A program made the translations under genes and the position numbers. This document shows positions 1 to 9,419 of a DNA stretch of 64,000 bases, in pieces. The DNA lies in the NCBI RefSeq assembly GCF_003573695.1, contig NC_039362.1, forward strand, positions 10,546,489 through 10,610,488. Direction: 5' to 3'. The DNA comes from Papaver somniferum. Lineage: Eukaryota; Streptophyta; Magnoliopsida; Ranunculales; Papaveraceae. The stretch's first letter is position 1, and every line of letters starts with the position of its first letter. The notes beneath the pieces are model-generated. The model worked only from the letters and a program-made list of their open reading frames with translations, did no database searches and was not told the DNA's origin.

Positions 1-620
1 GTAGATATAGAGAGAAAAACTTGTACTTTCCAACGATGGCGCGTTTATGGTTTTCCATGCTCGCACGCTACTGCAACTATTACTATATATGGAGGAAGGA
101 TTCTTGATTACGTTGAAGATTATTTCAAAGTTACCACTTTTCGTAAGATATATTCAATAGCTATTAGACCCGTTCATAACCACGACAGGTATGTGTCTTT
201 AATCAGTATATTTTCATATTTTGCATAACAATATGTAATGGTAGATACTACTTACACATGTAATAGCAATTGAAACTGTCAACATAAACCTACTTACATA
301 TGGATGTTAGATACTGATATGTAATGGTAGATACCACTACATTTTTTGATATTTGTTTTTTCAGGAACAATATACCGTGTACATATTCATATGTAGTTGT
401 GGTTCATTCCATTTATATGATATTGTTTTTTTCTCACAGGCCCGATGAGTATCACGTAGACGATATCGTTCTCCCAGCAGAAGTAATTAGGGCTCCACCA
501 GGCAGGAAAAAGGGGAAACGTATTAAGTCTGCATATGAGACTAGTAGAAAATCTGTCAAGTGTTCAAACTGTAATTTGAAGACTCATCACAACAAGGAAA
601 CATGCAATCTTATCCGATAG
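1..620 (+). CDS. Mutator-like (MULE) transposase, C-terminal end with SWIM zinc finger (partial at window edge)
   Basis: Two exons are visible, 1-188 and 440-620, joined by an intron with GT at 189 and AG at 438-439. The splice restores one frame, with an Arg codon split across it, and the stop is TAG at 618-620. Exon 1 contains a SWIM-type finger (C-x-F-x9-G-x-P-C-x-H-A), the usual late domain of MuDR-type transposases, which catalyse cut-and-paste movement of Mutator-like elements. Exon 2 ends in a second Cys/His cluster, C-x2-C-x4-HH-x4-TC, resembling a zinc knuckle but one residue longer than usual. The catalytic DDE core must lie left of the window. It converges on the Ulp1-like gene ending at 1705, an arrangement known for Ulp1-carrying MULEs. 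The visible part has no frameshift or stop, but completeness cannot be judged. Confidence 0.8.
189..439 (+). repeat. Transposase intron carrying the ATATGTAATGGTAGATAC palindrome family
   Basis: This intron of the transposase tail holds partial copies of the element-specific motif (GATATGTAATGGTAGATAC near 317-335 and an earlier copy near 233-249). The same motif fills the introns of the Ulp1-like gene on the other strand up to about 7.5 kb. Both convergent genes therefore belong to one element. Confidence 0.6.
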
Positions 621-1704
621 TATGAACTTTCTGAAGAATGATTTTGTGTCAGGTATGTATTTCAGTCAGATACATATTAATGTCTTAATTAAGTAAGTAT
701 GATACAATACAATGTACTTTTAAGCAAGTAGTGTTCTGATTTCTCTTTTTCTTTCATCACAAGCTTGAACGTGCAGCAAAATATTATATCGATGGTGTTG
801 ACAGATTCTTTTTCCATAATTCTTTCCTCTAGCCCTTGTTCTATTCTACCGTTTTCCTTTTTGATTTTGTCAGTACCAACTGAATTTGGTTAATAAGTAT
901 TTCATTTACAGTACATACATTACAAGTGTACTGAAAATACTGTTTTTGTTGTTTCTTAGAACATCTTTTGGTTTTTGAAACATTATAAGTCTATCAAAAT
1001 GTAGTTATTGTAGTTATTTTCGAATAATGAAATATGTTGTTAAGTCTATCAAAATATCAGTATATATCACCAGTAGTGAAGTATTTACATACTGAAATTA
1101 CATGTCAGTATTGTAGTGTTAGTATCTACCACTACATACTGATATGTAGTGGTTGTAGTGTAACCATACTAGATGTTTGTAACAAGAAAACAATCAAATA
1201 TGTACTGGTTTGTGGTTTAACCATCTTCAACTAAGATTATTTAGAACATATCATAATTACAATTCCACAAAAACTTTTGTGGTTTCAATCAGGTTAGTAC
1301 ATATTAAAGAAAACAATCGGTACTTACTGATATGTAGTGGTTACTTTAATTACGATATGTTCATGCTGATTCACCATTTTAGTAATTGTGATTAGTTTTA
1401 AACTTTTTGTGGTTTTCCAGTTGATTCACCATCTTCGCGGGGGTCGAGGGGGCAGCGCCCCCTCGTATCAACAACACAAAATCATGTTTAAGTAACACAA
1501 TTGAAATATCACTACATTAAAGTTAAACCCAAATTCAAATTAAAAATCACTACATATTAGATATACCAAAAAAAAACATGTTTGGAAAAGCTATATGTTT
1601 TTGAACATTCTTGAACTCATGAAATGAAATGTAACCAAAAATAAAAAGAAAAGAAAATAGGTAAATAGTGATATGTACTGTCAGATTACTTTTAGAAAGT
1701 AAGA
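621..1704. repeat. Spacer between the two convergent genes, AT-rich with dispersed palindromes
   Basis: No coding region is credible here. Copies of CTGATATGTAGTGGTT occur near 1140-1155 and 1328-1342, and one GC-rich hairpin interrupts the AT-rich sequence at 1445-1465. It is probably the shared 3' region of the MULE transposase and the Ulp1-like gene. Confidence 0.6.
1445..1465. repeat. GC-rich perfect hairpin, copy 1
   Basis: Nine-base arms CGAGGGGGC / GCCCCCTCG flank the loop AGC, preceded by GGGGGT. It stands out in very AT-rich DNA. A second copy with eight-base arms lies at 6853-6871 in the same element. It could be a terminator-like structure or a relic of another insertion; function unknown. 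Confidence 0.75.
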
Positions 1705-2559
1705 CTATTTTTGTGTCATCTGCCAACTGATTTCTGGTGGAGATGCTTTCAGCAATTTGCATGCTAACGGGACCCTTTTGTTACGAATCTTCGCTTGCAC
1801 TTCTTCATCATCTCCCAAAGGCACTCCCACATATTTGCTTTTTGACTTCATCTTCATAAAATGCATCACAAACAGTAGACAGTCTGGCGATCCCCCTTGT
1901 TGAGGTGCTTCACATTCATTCACTATTACATTCTTCATTGTTACTTTGTTCTTCTCCACAAGTACACGTTGATAGGTACGTACATGTAATCTGCCATTTT
2001 GCAGGCGTGTGGATAACAAATACCTCCCCATTCAGCCTTAGAAGAATTGTAGTGGTTGAACACCATTTTTTCGCAGTCATACTCAAGTAGCGTCCAATGA
2101 AGATTGTGGTGGCACATTGGTACAAGAATCTTCTTGATACTTTCATCCATCGCCAATATTGGTTTGTAAACAGAATCATGTGCTGCTCCTTTGAGGTTAT
2201 CCGGGAACTCGACATTGTACTGAAAACATGGATGTACTTGAAATAGTTTATATCTAATTTTTTTTATGCAATATCGATATGTAGTGTACCTACCCCTACA
2301 TATTTTTAATTTTTGAATATGTGTGTAGTAAATATGCAGTGTAAGATAACAACTTACCCAAGCGGACGGATCCAGATGCAACACAGGCAAGTATTTCCTG
2401 TATACTTCGTGCATCGGTTGCTCATTCTGAAATTTGGTGTTAAGCTTGTATTGTGCGTAGTTGAGAAGATCTTGTTCTAATAAATCGTTCTGCACCAAGT
2501 CATCAACTGTAGTTCCACTTACACAAAGACCACCTTCTCCCACTCTCCAAGCAATTGAG
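1705..2559 (-). pseudogene. Ulp1-like C48 peptidase domain segment of the MULE passenger gene
   Basis: Exon 2358-2559 is spliced to 2219 downward (GT at 2357-2356, AG at 2221-2220). The translated product shows the C48 landmarks: H-W-T-L-L-E-Y (catalytic His region), then an Asp/Asn-containing strand, a Gln shortly before S-P-D-C-L-L-F-V (catalytic Cys; usually D-C-G-x-F). The Gly after Cys is replaced by Leu. Reading switches frame near 1980-1990, where one frame ends in ADYMY and the other resumes at TYQRVLVEK with no room for an intron, so this is a frameshift. The domain would act as a desumoylating or desumoylating-like protease; this copy cannot encode it in one piece. Confidence 0.75.
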
Positions 2560-2716
2560 CTAGAAAATAAACGACGTAAAGGTTAGTATTCTTTGTGTAA
2601 CAGTACATACTGATATGTCTTTCTCAGTATTTTTTATACAAATATGTATGTATATCAAAAGTACATACACAAACTAATAGTACATATCAATATAAAAGTG
2701 TCAATTGAGAACTCAC

Positions 2717-3812
2717 CTAATTTTTTGCATTATTGATGTATGTGGAAAGAGTACTCTTTTGTTCATCGTTCATGTCATTATAGAATGGTGATTTAGTCAG
2801 TTTCCGGAAATACTTGCGCAATTTAAGCTTTCTCTTTTTGTTTAGCGGTATTGCTTCTGCTGCTGCAGCTTTCGGTCCTTTATATGATGGTGAGAACTTA
2901 CTTCCACTCTCATAAATATCATCTACCTTCTTTGCAGGATGGGAACGAGTAACAGGTCTGGTGGGTGTTGTTACCTGCTGCTTTTCGGGCTTTGAAGCGC
3001 GCTTTTTGTTCACTTTTACCATTTTTTGTTTCTGGCTTGGGCTAAACTGTTCCTGCATTTTTAATCAACATAAAAAAAATATGTAAATATCTATATTGCA
3101 TAAAACATAGTTACATCACCTAATCATTTTTGAAAGCATGTAGTGGTATATGATTGTATGGTATAGTGATTTCTAGTGCTACCATACTGATATACATATC
3201 AGTATGTAGTGATTTGTAGTGTAATATTAACTACACAAAATGAGATTTTTAGTACATATCATTCACCTGTGATGGAACCTCCAAAACATCTTGCGAGGGG
3301 ACATCCAGAACATCTTGTGATGAAACATCCAAAGGATCTTGTGATGCAACCTCCAAATGACTTTTTGAACTGGTTGTAGGTATGTATTCTTGTTGCTTAC
3401 CTGTAACTTCACCTGCATCTTTCGGTTCAATGGGTTCTTGTTGCTCAGTTGTTTCTTGTGGAATTTGTAAAGGCCGCAAATCTCTTCCAAACAGATTATC
3501 AAATTGTTCTCGTAAGTTAATACCAAAAAGACCATCGTTGTTATCTGGAAGGAGGTCTGCAAACTCTTCGACATAAACACCAATGCCAGAGTTTGCCATT
3601 TCTATAAAATCTGGCATAGACAGCTTTTCAATGTGTTCCAAACTCGACATCATAGTAAACAAAGGTACATCCAGCAAATGAAACTCTTCCGCCGCCAATC
3701 CGGCGTTATACTCTGCAAATTTCTGCGAATTAACTACAACTGAAGCCTTCGTTTCTAGCATAGTTGTAAGCAACTCCTTTGCTGCTTCCTGCCTAACTTC
3801 AAGTTGATCAAC
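2717..3812 (-). pseudogene. Low-complexity linker exons of the DUF1985/Ulp1-like gene
   Basis: Exon 3267-3812 (acceptor TGCAG, donor CAG|GTGAAT) encodes an acidic region and ends in three near-repeats of DVxSQDVLxV. It splices in phase to exon 2717-3052, which is Lys/Arg/Ser-rich (KKRASKPEKQQ). The second exon reaches its donor (TTAG|GTGAGT at 2717) only after an in-frame TAG. The exon has six A residues at 2720-2726 on the minus strand. One residue fewer would put it in phase with the protease exon at 2559, so the break is a homopolymer indel. Linkers between DUF1985 and the Ulp1 domain are usually disordered like this. Confidence 0.6.
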
Positions 3813-3879
3813 CTGCAAAAATCAATTGAAACTGTCAACAAAAACCTACTTAGCTTGATTTTTGCTATGTCTACCACCA

Positions 3880-4093
3880 CAAGAATGTACTGTTACATAT
3901 AAATATGTTCCACTACAAGAATGTACTGTTACATATCAATATGTAATGGTAGATACCACTACATATTGATAAGTAACAGATAGATATTGATATGTAACAT
4001 AGATAGTGGTATACAAGAATGTACTGTTACATATCAATATGTAATGGTAGATACCACTACATATTGATATGTAACAGATAGATATTGATATGC
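3880..4093. repeat. Tandem array of the 54-nt palindrome unit (intron)
   Basis: The unit starting CAAGAATGTACTG appears at 3880 (partial), 3915 and 4014, with 99-bp spacing between the last two. Each full unit contains a hairpin, best at 4024-4077: arms CTGTTACATATCAATATG... and the reverse complement, 24 bp with one mismatch, around the loop TAGATA. Shorter copies are scattered through most introns and spacers from 230 to 7530. Confidence 0.85.
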
Positions 4094-4124
4094 TACTTAG
4101 ACTACGTACTGATATGCTACTTAC

Positions 4125-4815
4125 CTGTGTGTTTCTTTGTCTTTTGCCCTTTTTCTTGTATCTCTTTGACTTTTTGCTCCAAATTAGATTTAGCCCAATT
4201 TTTAACCTCAGAACGCGGAACTTCAACATCATGGAACTTCAATACTGAAGTTGTTGACAATTCAACCTCAGAGGTGGCATTAGCATGAGTTTGATCTTTC
4301 GGTGTTGACAAACCAACTTCAGCAGTGTTGACACTAGCATCTGTTTGATCTTCCGGAGAACCTTGCATTTCGTTCTCAACTATTTAGTCCACATTCAACT
4401 CTTCATTGGGGTTTCTTGGAGTAGGTGTACATCCCAAGCTAACATAATCTTCCTGGCTGGCTTCTCTCTGCAAAGGGAAAGCTTTCCGGTAAATATCATG
4501 CAACATGAACTCAAGCTTTGAAGCGTCAACCGGTTTGCCCTCTTGCTGCATTGTATTGAATTCACTCCATTTGGAAAATATTGTACTCCTCAAATCATCG
4601 TATTTAATCTTCCAATCTTCTCCCACCAATACTGAGTCCTCTTCTTCTTTCTCTTCTTCCTTCTCTTCTTCCTCTCCTTCTTTCTCTTCTTCCGATTCGG
4701 AATTGTCATCTAAACAAAAAGCATCATCATTTGCTTCCTGTTGAATCCTTCTTGAAATACGATTAAGGATTTGTCTTTCTTCGTGTGTGATCTCATCTTT
4801 GAAATCAACATGGAA
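4125..4815 (-). pseudogene. Acidic coiled-coil-like exon of the DUF1985/Ulp1-like gene, with internal stop
   Basis: The exon opens at acceptor TACCAG (4816-4821) with FHVDFKDEITHEERQIL and joins in phase to the preceding exon ending SEYQ at 5110. It contains a Glu/Lys-rich tract near 4630-4700. A TAA at 4384-4386 interrupts the frame, which then continues for about 85 residues (EMQGSPEDQTDAS...) to a donor at 4124 (CAG|GTAAGT). Coding-like composition after the stop argues that the stop is a later mutation. Confidence 0.6.
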
Positions 4816-4849
4816 CTGGTACAAATCAAATAAATGTAAAAAAGCAACT

Positions 4850-5100
4850 ACATATTAGATATTACCAAAAAAAAACATGTCGTAGTTCTTTCTCTATTAG
4901 ATACACAGGGAGAACTACATATCAATATGTATCATCACAAATTGATATGCTAATAACTACTACATACTGATATGCTAATATGTAGTAGCATATTGATATG
5001 CTAATAACTACTACATATTGATATGCTAATAACTACATATCAATATGTCGAACTACATGTACTTATCAATATATATTTTATTATGACAAAATATGTACGG
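4850..5100. repeat. Intron dense in CTACATATTGATATGC repeats
   Basis: At least five copies of the CTACATA(C/T)TGATATGC / CATATCAATATGT motif alternate in both orientations between 4915 and 5075. No coding potential. Confidence 0.7.
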
Positions 5101-5109
5101 CAAGTTTAC

Positions 5110-6222
5110 CTGATACTCAGAAAGATCAATATCCTTTAGGAACTCAGCACATATCTTTGTATGATTCCACCTAGCCACTCTTGGCACATACATTCCTGCA
5201 GGTTCTGTCACTATATCCTCGGGCGCCACCAAATGGGTATGCTCCGCAAACCATGGCTGCAAAATATTGATATGCAGTATTAGATATACTATCAAAATGT
5301 AGAAAACACATAAAACAAAAACATTTTGAAGTAGAATAAACAAATAAATAGATTCTTACCAACAAATAAATAGCACAACCATTTGTGCGTTCTACGGATT
5401 CCACGTTTTCATTCAGCTCTTTCTCTAAATGAGAATGGATGAGGTCAGGCCATGAAATATTCTTAGCCTTCTCAAGATCAAGAACGAAACCAATATATTT
5501 TTCAGTCAAAGCGTTTGCATCACTTGTAGCGAAAAATAATGAAGTGCACATATACAGGCAGATAAGCCTAACAAGATCTTCGGCATCTTCCTCGTCTTCT
5601 TCAGAATCTTCATTTGATTATCACCCACGCTTTGCAGAGACTCTTCATCAGACTTCTTTTTTTCAGATTAATTGGTGTTCGTTTAAGGATTTTCAAGATT
5701 GCCTTCACAATCATTGGCCTAGTCACTTTATCACCAGCTTTCATATCAGCAGGAAAAGTCCTTTTGAAAAATTTGTTTCACGCCATCCACTTTTTTTATT
5801 GACTTGTGTAAGCCTATAATCAAGATATTCCCTATTTGGAATTCTCGGCATCCCATAAATAAGTGCCATTTCTTCTGGTGTGGATACTAGCTCATTCGGT
5901 TGGCCATGCCTTTTAAAGACAAATCTAAGCTTGTTTGGATCTTGACCCCTAACGTAACAGCGTAACATTTTCGTCATTGCATCTTCAATCTTCAACCAAT
6001 GTTCCAACTCAAATCTTGTGTACCAGAACATTAGGAACAGGTTACCGAATGATGCTTCAGAAATCATCTTCAGCTGCAACTCACTCAACTCAAGGTTTTC
6101 AGTGGACTTCGCAATAGCCTTCTTAGTGGTCCTAATAGTCTTCGCAAGCCCCCACAAGCCCCTGAAACCGCCACGGTATAAACTTCGTGGTTTTCCATCT
6201 CCTTTCTTACGCTTATTAGCAC
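5110..6222 (-). pseudogene. DUF1985-like region of the MULE passenger gene, frameshifted
   Basis: Exon 5741-6222 begins after acceptor TGTAG with a Lys-rich stretch. It encodes the DUF1985-like core: ISEASFGNLFLMFWYT, then RCYVRGQDPNKLRFVF, then the signature STPEEMALIYGMP. Downstream, 5560-5760 is readable only by changing frame repeatedly (RTFPADMKAGDK..., SDEESLQSVGDN..., then NEDSEEDEEDAEDLVRLI), marking at least two or three indels. Exon 5360-5551 follows (NGCAIYLL, donor TTG|GTAAGA), then 5110-5256 (PWFAEHTH..., donor CAG|GTAAAC). DUF1985 has no established activity and is found almost only with Ulp1 domains in plant transposons. Assignment rests on pattern and context. Confidence 0.65.
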
Positions 6223-6229
6223 CTACACA

Positions 6230-6640
6230 ATAACAAGAACCAAAAACTATTACAGTACATATCAATATGGTATATCAAATATGTAGTTACATCATCAATA
6301 TGTAGTTGTAATATCTACCAAGTCTTGAAACTACATATTATTAACAGCATACGAGAATATAAGTATCTACCTCTACATATTGATATGTAATATGTTATGA
6401 GAGTATAAGTATTTACCTCTACATATTGATATGTAATAGTAGATACCACTACGTTATTTTAACTACATATCGATTTGTAATAGTACGTATGCATATGTAT
6501 CTGCTTTGATACAGTAAAAATGTAAAAACACTTAATACCAAAAACAAGCACAACAATGCATCATTACATACTCATAAACATATGTTATTAAGGATACATA
6601 TTATTCATACGCTTTGTTCTTATATGTAGTTGTACTACAT
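6230..6640. repeat. Intron with palindrome-family repeats
   Basis: Copies of CTACATATTGATATGTAATA and AACTACATAT occur near 6290, 6378, 6420 and 6465. No coding region seen. Confidence 0.6.
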
Positions 6641-6642
6641 AC

Positions 6643-7129
6643 CTTTACATTTGCTTTCCCCCCTTTTGCTTTTGGTGAAGGAGTAGCAGCTCTCAAGGCA
6701 AGTGCTTCCCCTTCTCTTCCCTACACCATATCAAATATGTAGTTAATGTATCTACCATGAACATGAAACAACTACATATCAGATACCACAACATACTGGT
6801 AATTTTATAACTACATACTGATAACTACATATGAACCACAATTTACGGGGGTCGAGGGGCAGCGCCCCTCGTTATTAAGAATTATCTTCACTTTTAACAT
6901 TACAAACCTTCTTTCAGGAGCGCTTTTGCTTTCCCCTTTTTGCTTTTCCCTTTCCTTTTGGAGAAGGAGTAGCAGCTCTCAGGACAAGTGCTTTGTTCCC
7001 CTTTGCTGGTGGTGAAGGAGTAGCAGCCTTTGTCGTTGTTTTTCCTTTTGCTTTAGTAGTTGCCGCTGCTGTTTTTCTTTTGCTTTTTGCTTCAGGAGCA
7101 GCAGCTGCTTTATTTCCTTTGGTTTTTGC
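6643..7129 (-). pseudogene. Basic, Ala/Lys-rich exons of the Ulp1-like gene, showing exon duplication
   Basis: Exon 6643-6720 (acceptor GTGTAG, donor AAAG|GTATGT) encodes EGEALALRAATPSPKAKG. The larger exon about 6908-7129 encodes KALVLRAATPSPKGKG plus further KAATPSPPAKG-type repeats. The shared ALVLRAATPSPK segment shows one exon arose by duplication of part of the other. The GC hairpin at 6853-6871 lies in the intron between them. The product would be a disordered, positively charged N-terminal tail of the kind that binds nucleic acid. Confidence 0.5.
6853..6871. repeat. GC-rich perfect hairpin, copy 2
   Basis: Eight-base arms CGAGGGGC / GCCCCTCG with loop AGC and the same GGGGGT lead as the copy at 1445-1465. 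It sits in an intron of the Ulp1-like gene. Confidence 0.75.
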
Positions 7130-7598
7130 TGTTTTTTTAAACCAAAATTTTTGTACACATTACATATTACAGGCAGATAATAATATGTAGCACACATATC
7201 AATTTGAGATGCTATCATTACATATCAATAAGTACAAATTGCAGGCAACATATTGACATGTAGTACAGATATAAATTAACACGCTTTAATATGTATTAGT
7301 TAAGCAACACTACATTTCAAAATGTACTGCACATATCATTTTTCGAGATGATATCATTACATATTAAATAACAGCACTACATTTCAATATGTAATGTGTA
7401 CTACATATAACTTGTCACTATGAAGTACAAATTGCAGACAACATATTGATATGTAGTACACATATCAATTGACATACTAGATTTTAGTATGTATTAGTTA
7501 AACAACACTAGATTTCAATATGTAACAGTACATATTTCAGGTTTTGGAAATATTGCATGTCAATATAAAGTACAAATTAGGCTTTTGAATTGATTTAC
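7130..7598. repeat. Intron with palindrome-family repeats
   Basis: Motifs such as ACATATTGATATGTAGTACA and CATATCAATT recur about every 60-100 bp (near 7195, 7250, 7330, 7445). Nothing coding. Confidence 0.55.
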
Positions 7599-8061
7599 CT
7601 TCTTTCTGACAAACCTTAGTCATACTTCTTGTTGTGCGAGATTTAGCAGGGGAGGGTTCTGTTGGTGAATCATCAGAAGATTTCCTTCTTATTTTCACTG
7701 GTGAAGGAGATTTAGCAGCAGGTGAGGATTCTGTTGGTGAATCTTCGACAGATTTCCTTCTTCTTTTCGCTGGTGAAGGAGATTTAGCAGCAGGTGAGGA
7801 TTCTGTTGGTGAATCTTCGACAGATTTCCTTCTTCTTTTCGCTGGTGAAGGAGATTTAGCAGCATGTGAGGATTTTGTTGGTGAATATTCGACAGATTTC
7901 CTTCTTCTTTTCGCTGGTGAAGGAGATTTAGCAGCAGGTGAGGATTCTGTTGGTGAATCTTCGTCGGATTTCCTTCTTCTTTTCGCTGGTGTCGCTGGTG
8001 TAGGAGACACTTCAGTAATTTCTTCTGTAATCGTCCTCTTAATTTTCCTACTTGTACCCAT
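7599..8061 (-). CDS. First exon of the Ulp1-like gene: nuclear-targeting-type tandem repeat protein segment
   Basis: ATG at 8059-8061 begins MGTSRKIKRTITEEI. The exon runs to a donor at 7598 (GAAG|GTAAAT). It consists mostly of a 24-residue repeat with core PAKRRRKSVEDSPTESS, present in four full copies and degraded flanking copies. Each repeat combines a KRRRKS basic cluster, similar to a nuclear localisation signal, with SP/TP sites. The exon itself is open, although the gene downstream is broken. Confidence 0.6.
7703..7990. repeat. 72-bp coding tandem repeat, four units
   Basis: Units start at 7703, 7775, 7847 and 7919, each opening GAAGGAGATTTAGCAGCA on the plus strand, with a diverged unit at about 7640-7702. 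Units are nearly identical, so the array is younger than the point mutations that killed the gene downstream or has been homogenised. Confidence 0.9.
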
Positions 8062-8290
8062 TTCTTATTCAATTGAATTAGGTCAGGAACTGAAATAGGA
8101 GACGAAACTGATCAATTTTGATTTGAAACTGAAATAGGAGGTGAAACCGAGATGTTTTGAATTAGGTCTGCTGTAGATTGAAAACTGTTTTTAAAGGGTA
8201 ACCTAGTAATTTGAACTTCTTTTAAACTTTTTTGGACCAGCCACTAAATGATTTTTCCCACTGGACTAGCCACTAAACCGTGTCGGGTTT
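8062..8290. mobile_element. Putative right end of the Ulp1-carrying MULE
   Basis: Upstream of the Ulp1-like ATG the sequence passes through a 5'-leader-like stretch to a region with two nearly identical 15-mers, GGACCAGCCACTAAA (8233-8247) and GGACTAGCCACTAAA (8263-8277). An end near 8259 (reading GGGAAAAATCATTTAG inward on the minus strand) would suit a MULE terminus. The left end lies outside the window, so inverted ends and target duplication cannot be checked. Confidence 0.35.
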
Positions 8291-8347
8291 AGTGGATTAA
8301 ACAGGAAATTCCTCATAATGCCAGAAAGCTAAGAAGCCAAAAAAATA

Positions 8348-8560
8348 CTCCCTCCGTACTTATTTTAAAGGCGGAATATTATTTTTTTCCTTGTACCATT
8401 AGATAGGCGGAATGACAATTTCAATATGACTTTTAACTATTTTTTTCTTATTTATGTTACTTGATTATATCATCACAATTGGATTTATACAATTATATCA
8501 AAAGAAATTTATTAACCTAAAAGAATTGGCCCGCCGCCTATATATGTGGTCGGGAGGGAG
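8348..8560. mobile_element. Stowaway-type MITE with TA target duplication
   Basis: The 213-bp element begins CTCCCTCCGTAC and ends GGGAGGGAG, flanked by TA at 8346-8347 and 8561-8562. The terminal CTCCCTCCGT and the TA duplication are the Stowaway (Tc1/mariner-related) hallmarks. Subterminal AGGCGGAAT and CCGCCTATA also match as inverted sequence. No coding capacity. Confidence 0.9.
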
Positions 8561-8605
8561 TAGTCCGTTTACAGTGATGACATGCATGTTACATTGACAA
8601 CTATC

Positions 8606-8905
8606 TGTCGGCATAGTTATGAAACCGCGTTTTTCAGGTACGTAATCAACGTGACTAGCGTGGCGTCAACACATACAGCGTGTCATATACCTGCTTATAT
8701 ATAAGTGTCGTCGTCACGAACTCCACCTTGGTCCACCACAACTGAACACCCAGGTACTATTCATTCATCATTTGCACAACAATGTCGGCATCGCTATGAA
8801 ACAGCATTTTTCAGTTTCAGGTACGTAATCAACATGACGTCACCGCACACGCGATCCAGGCTTATATAAGTGTCGTCATTACAAACTCCAGCTTGAGCCA
8901 ACCAA
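8606..8905 (+). promoter_or_regulatory. Tandemly duplicated promoter-like module (two TATA boxes, TGACGTCA site)
   Basis: Two related modules, 8606-8745 and 8781-8905, share TGTCGGCAT, then CAGGTACGTAATCAAC, then a TATA-like sequence followed by AGTGTCGTC and a CTCCA(C/G)CTTG stretch. TATA-like sites are TATATATAA at 8696-8704 and TATATAA at 8863-8869. A palindromic TGACGTCA (bZIP-type C-box) is at 8835-8842. Homologous modules flank dioxygenase copy 2 (22606-22890) and a gene-less unit (30960-31090). No open gene follows on the plus strand; the nearest gene is the dioxygenase on the opposite strand. It may be the promoter of a lost neighbour or of an antisense transcript. Confidence 0.5.
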
Positions 8906-9062
8906 CCAACCAAGTATGCATGGTTTTAGGTGTCATCATTTATCACTTCGTCACCTTGTCATCGTAAACTCCTTGGCCGTTACCTCTGACGTCAAACAAC
9001 GAACAATCTTCACTCTTTGTTATTTCTTTTCACTTGTAATTATCGGATTAAGGTGCCTTCCT

Positions 9063-9202
9063 CAGGGACGGACCTACCCCGGGCTAAAGGGGTTAAAGCC
9101 CGGGTGGCCTTGCTAGTCCACAAGTCTAATTTCTTTTTTGCTCTGACCAAGCTTTTAGCCCAAGCTTTAAAAGAAAATTTATACTTCCTGAATCCGTCCC
9201 TA
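9063..9202. mobile_element. 140-bp hAT-type MITE
   Basis: The ends are CAGGGACGGAC and GTCCGTCCCTA-type inverted (GAATCCGTCCCTA at the right). An exact 8-bp target duplication GCCTTCCT lies at 9055-9062 and 9203-9210. The homologous flank of dioxygenase copies 2 and 3 (GTACCTTCCTTAA near 23050, GTACTTTCCTTAA near 39550) lacks the insert, giving empty sites. Confidence 0.85.
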
Positions 9203-9419
9203 GCCTTCCTTTCCTTTAAGTGTTCTTTCTTTTATTCTTCCTAATGATCAATCAAAAAAAACCAACAACAAGCCATCTTCATCTTGGGAAGATTAGGCCG
9301 ACTAGCACCCTTTAACCTTGGGAAGATTAGGCCAGCTAACACCCTTTAACCATAAGAAAAGGATATCAAAACTAGTGGGGACTTTTGAAAATTTTCTAAA
9401 TTCCTCACCTTGCGTTTTG

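Larger units (their letters stand above)
1705..8061 (-). pseudogene. DUF1985 / Ulp1-like cysteine protease gene of a MULE, multi-exon and decayed
   Basis: Minus-strand exons run from an ATG at 8059-8061 to a stop at 1705: basic repeat exon (7599-8061), basic exons (about 6908-7129 and 6643-6720), DUF1985-like exons (5741-6222, 5360-5551, 5110-5256), acidic exon (4125-4815), low-complexity exons (3267-3812, 2717-3052) and the protease exons (2358-2559, 1705-2219). Most junctions have good GT-AG signals. Ulp1 family proteins remove SUMO-like modifiers, and DUF1985-Ulp1 genes are known passengers of plant MULEs (Kaonashi-type in Arabidopsis, CUMULE in melon). The copy is broken: TAA in frame at 4384-4386, an extra base in an A-run near 2720, a shift near 1985, and three successive frames across 5560-5760. 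Introns hold the palindrome family. Overall identity is confident; exact exon ends are inference. Confidence 0.75.

Noticed and set aside
3880..4093. Possible CRISPR-like array
   Set aside because: Plant nuclear context, palindromic units without regular unique spacers, and no cas genes; it is transposon-internal repeat DNA.
5439..5819. 126-codon plus-strand frame opposite the DUF1985 region
   Set aside because: It is antisense to recognisable DUF1985/Ulp1-gene sequence on the minus strand and has a Ser-rich shadow composition.
7634..8098. 154-codon plus-strand frame with GEGDLAAGEDSVGESS repeats
   Set aside because: It is the reverse shadow of the 72-bp coding repeats. The minus-strand version has a sensible start, basic clusters and a splice donor.
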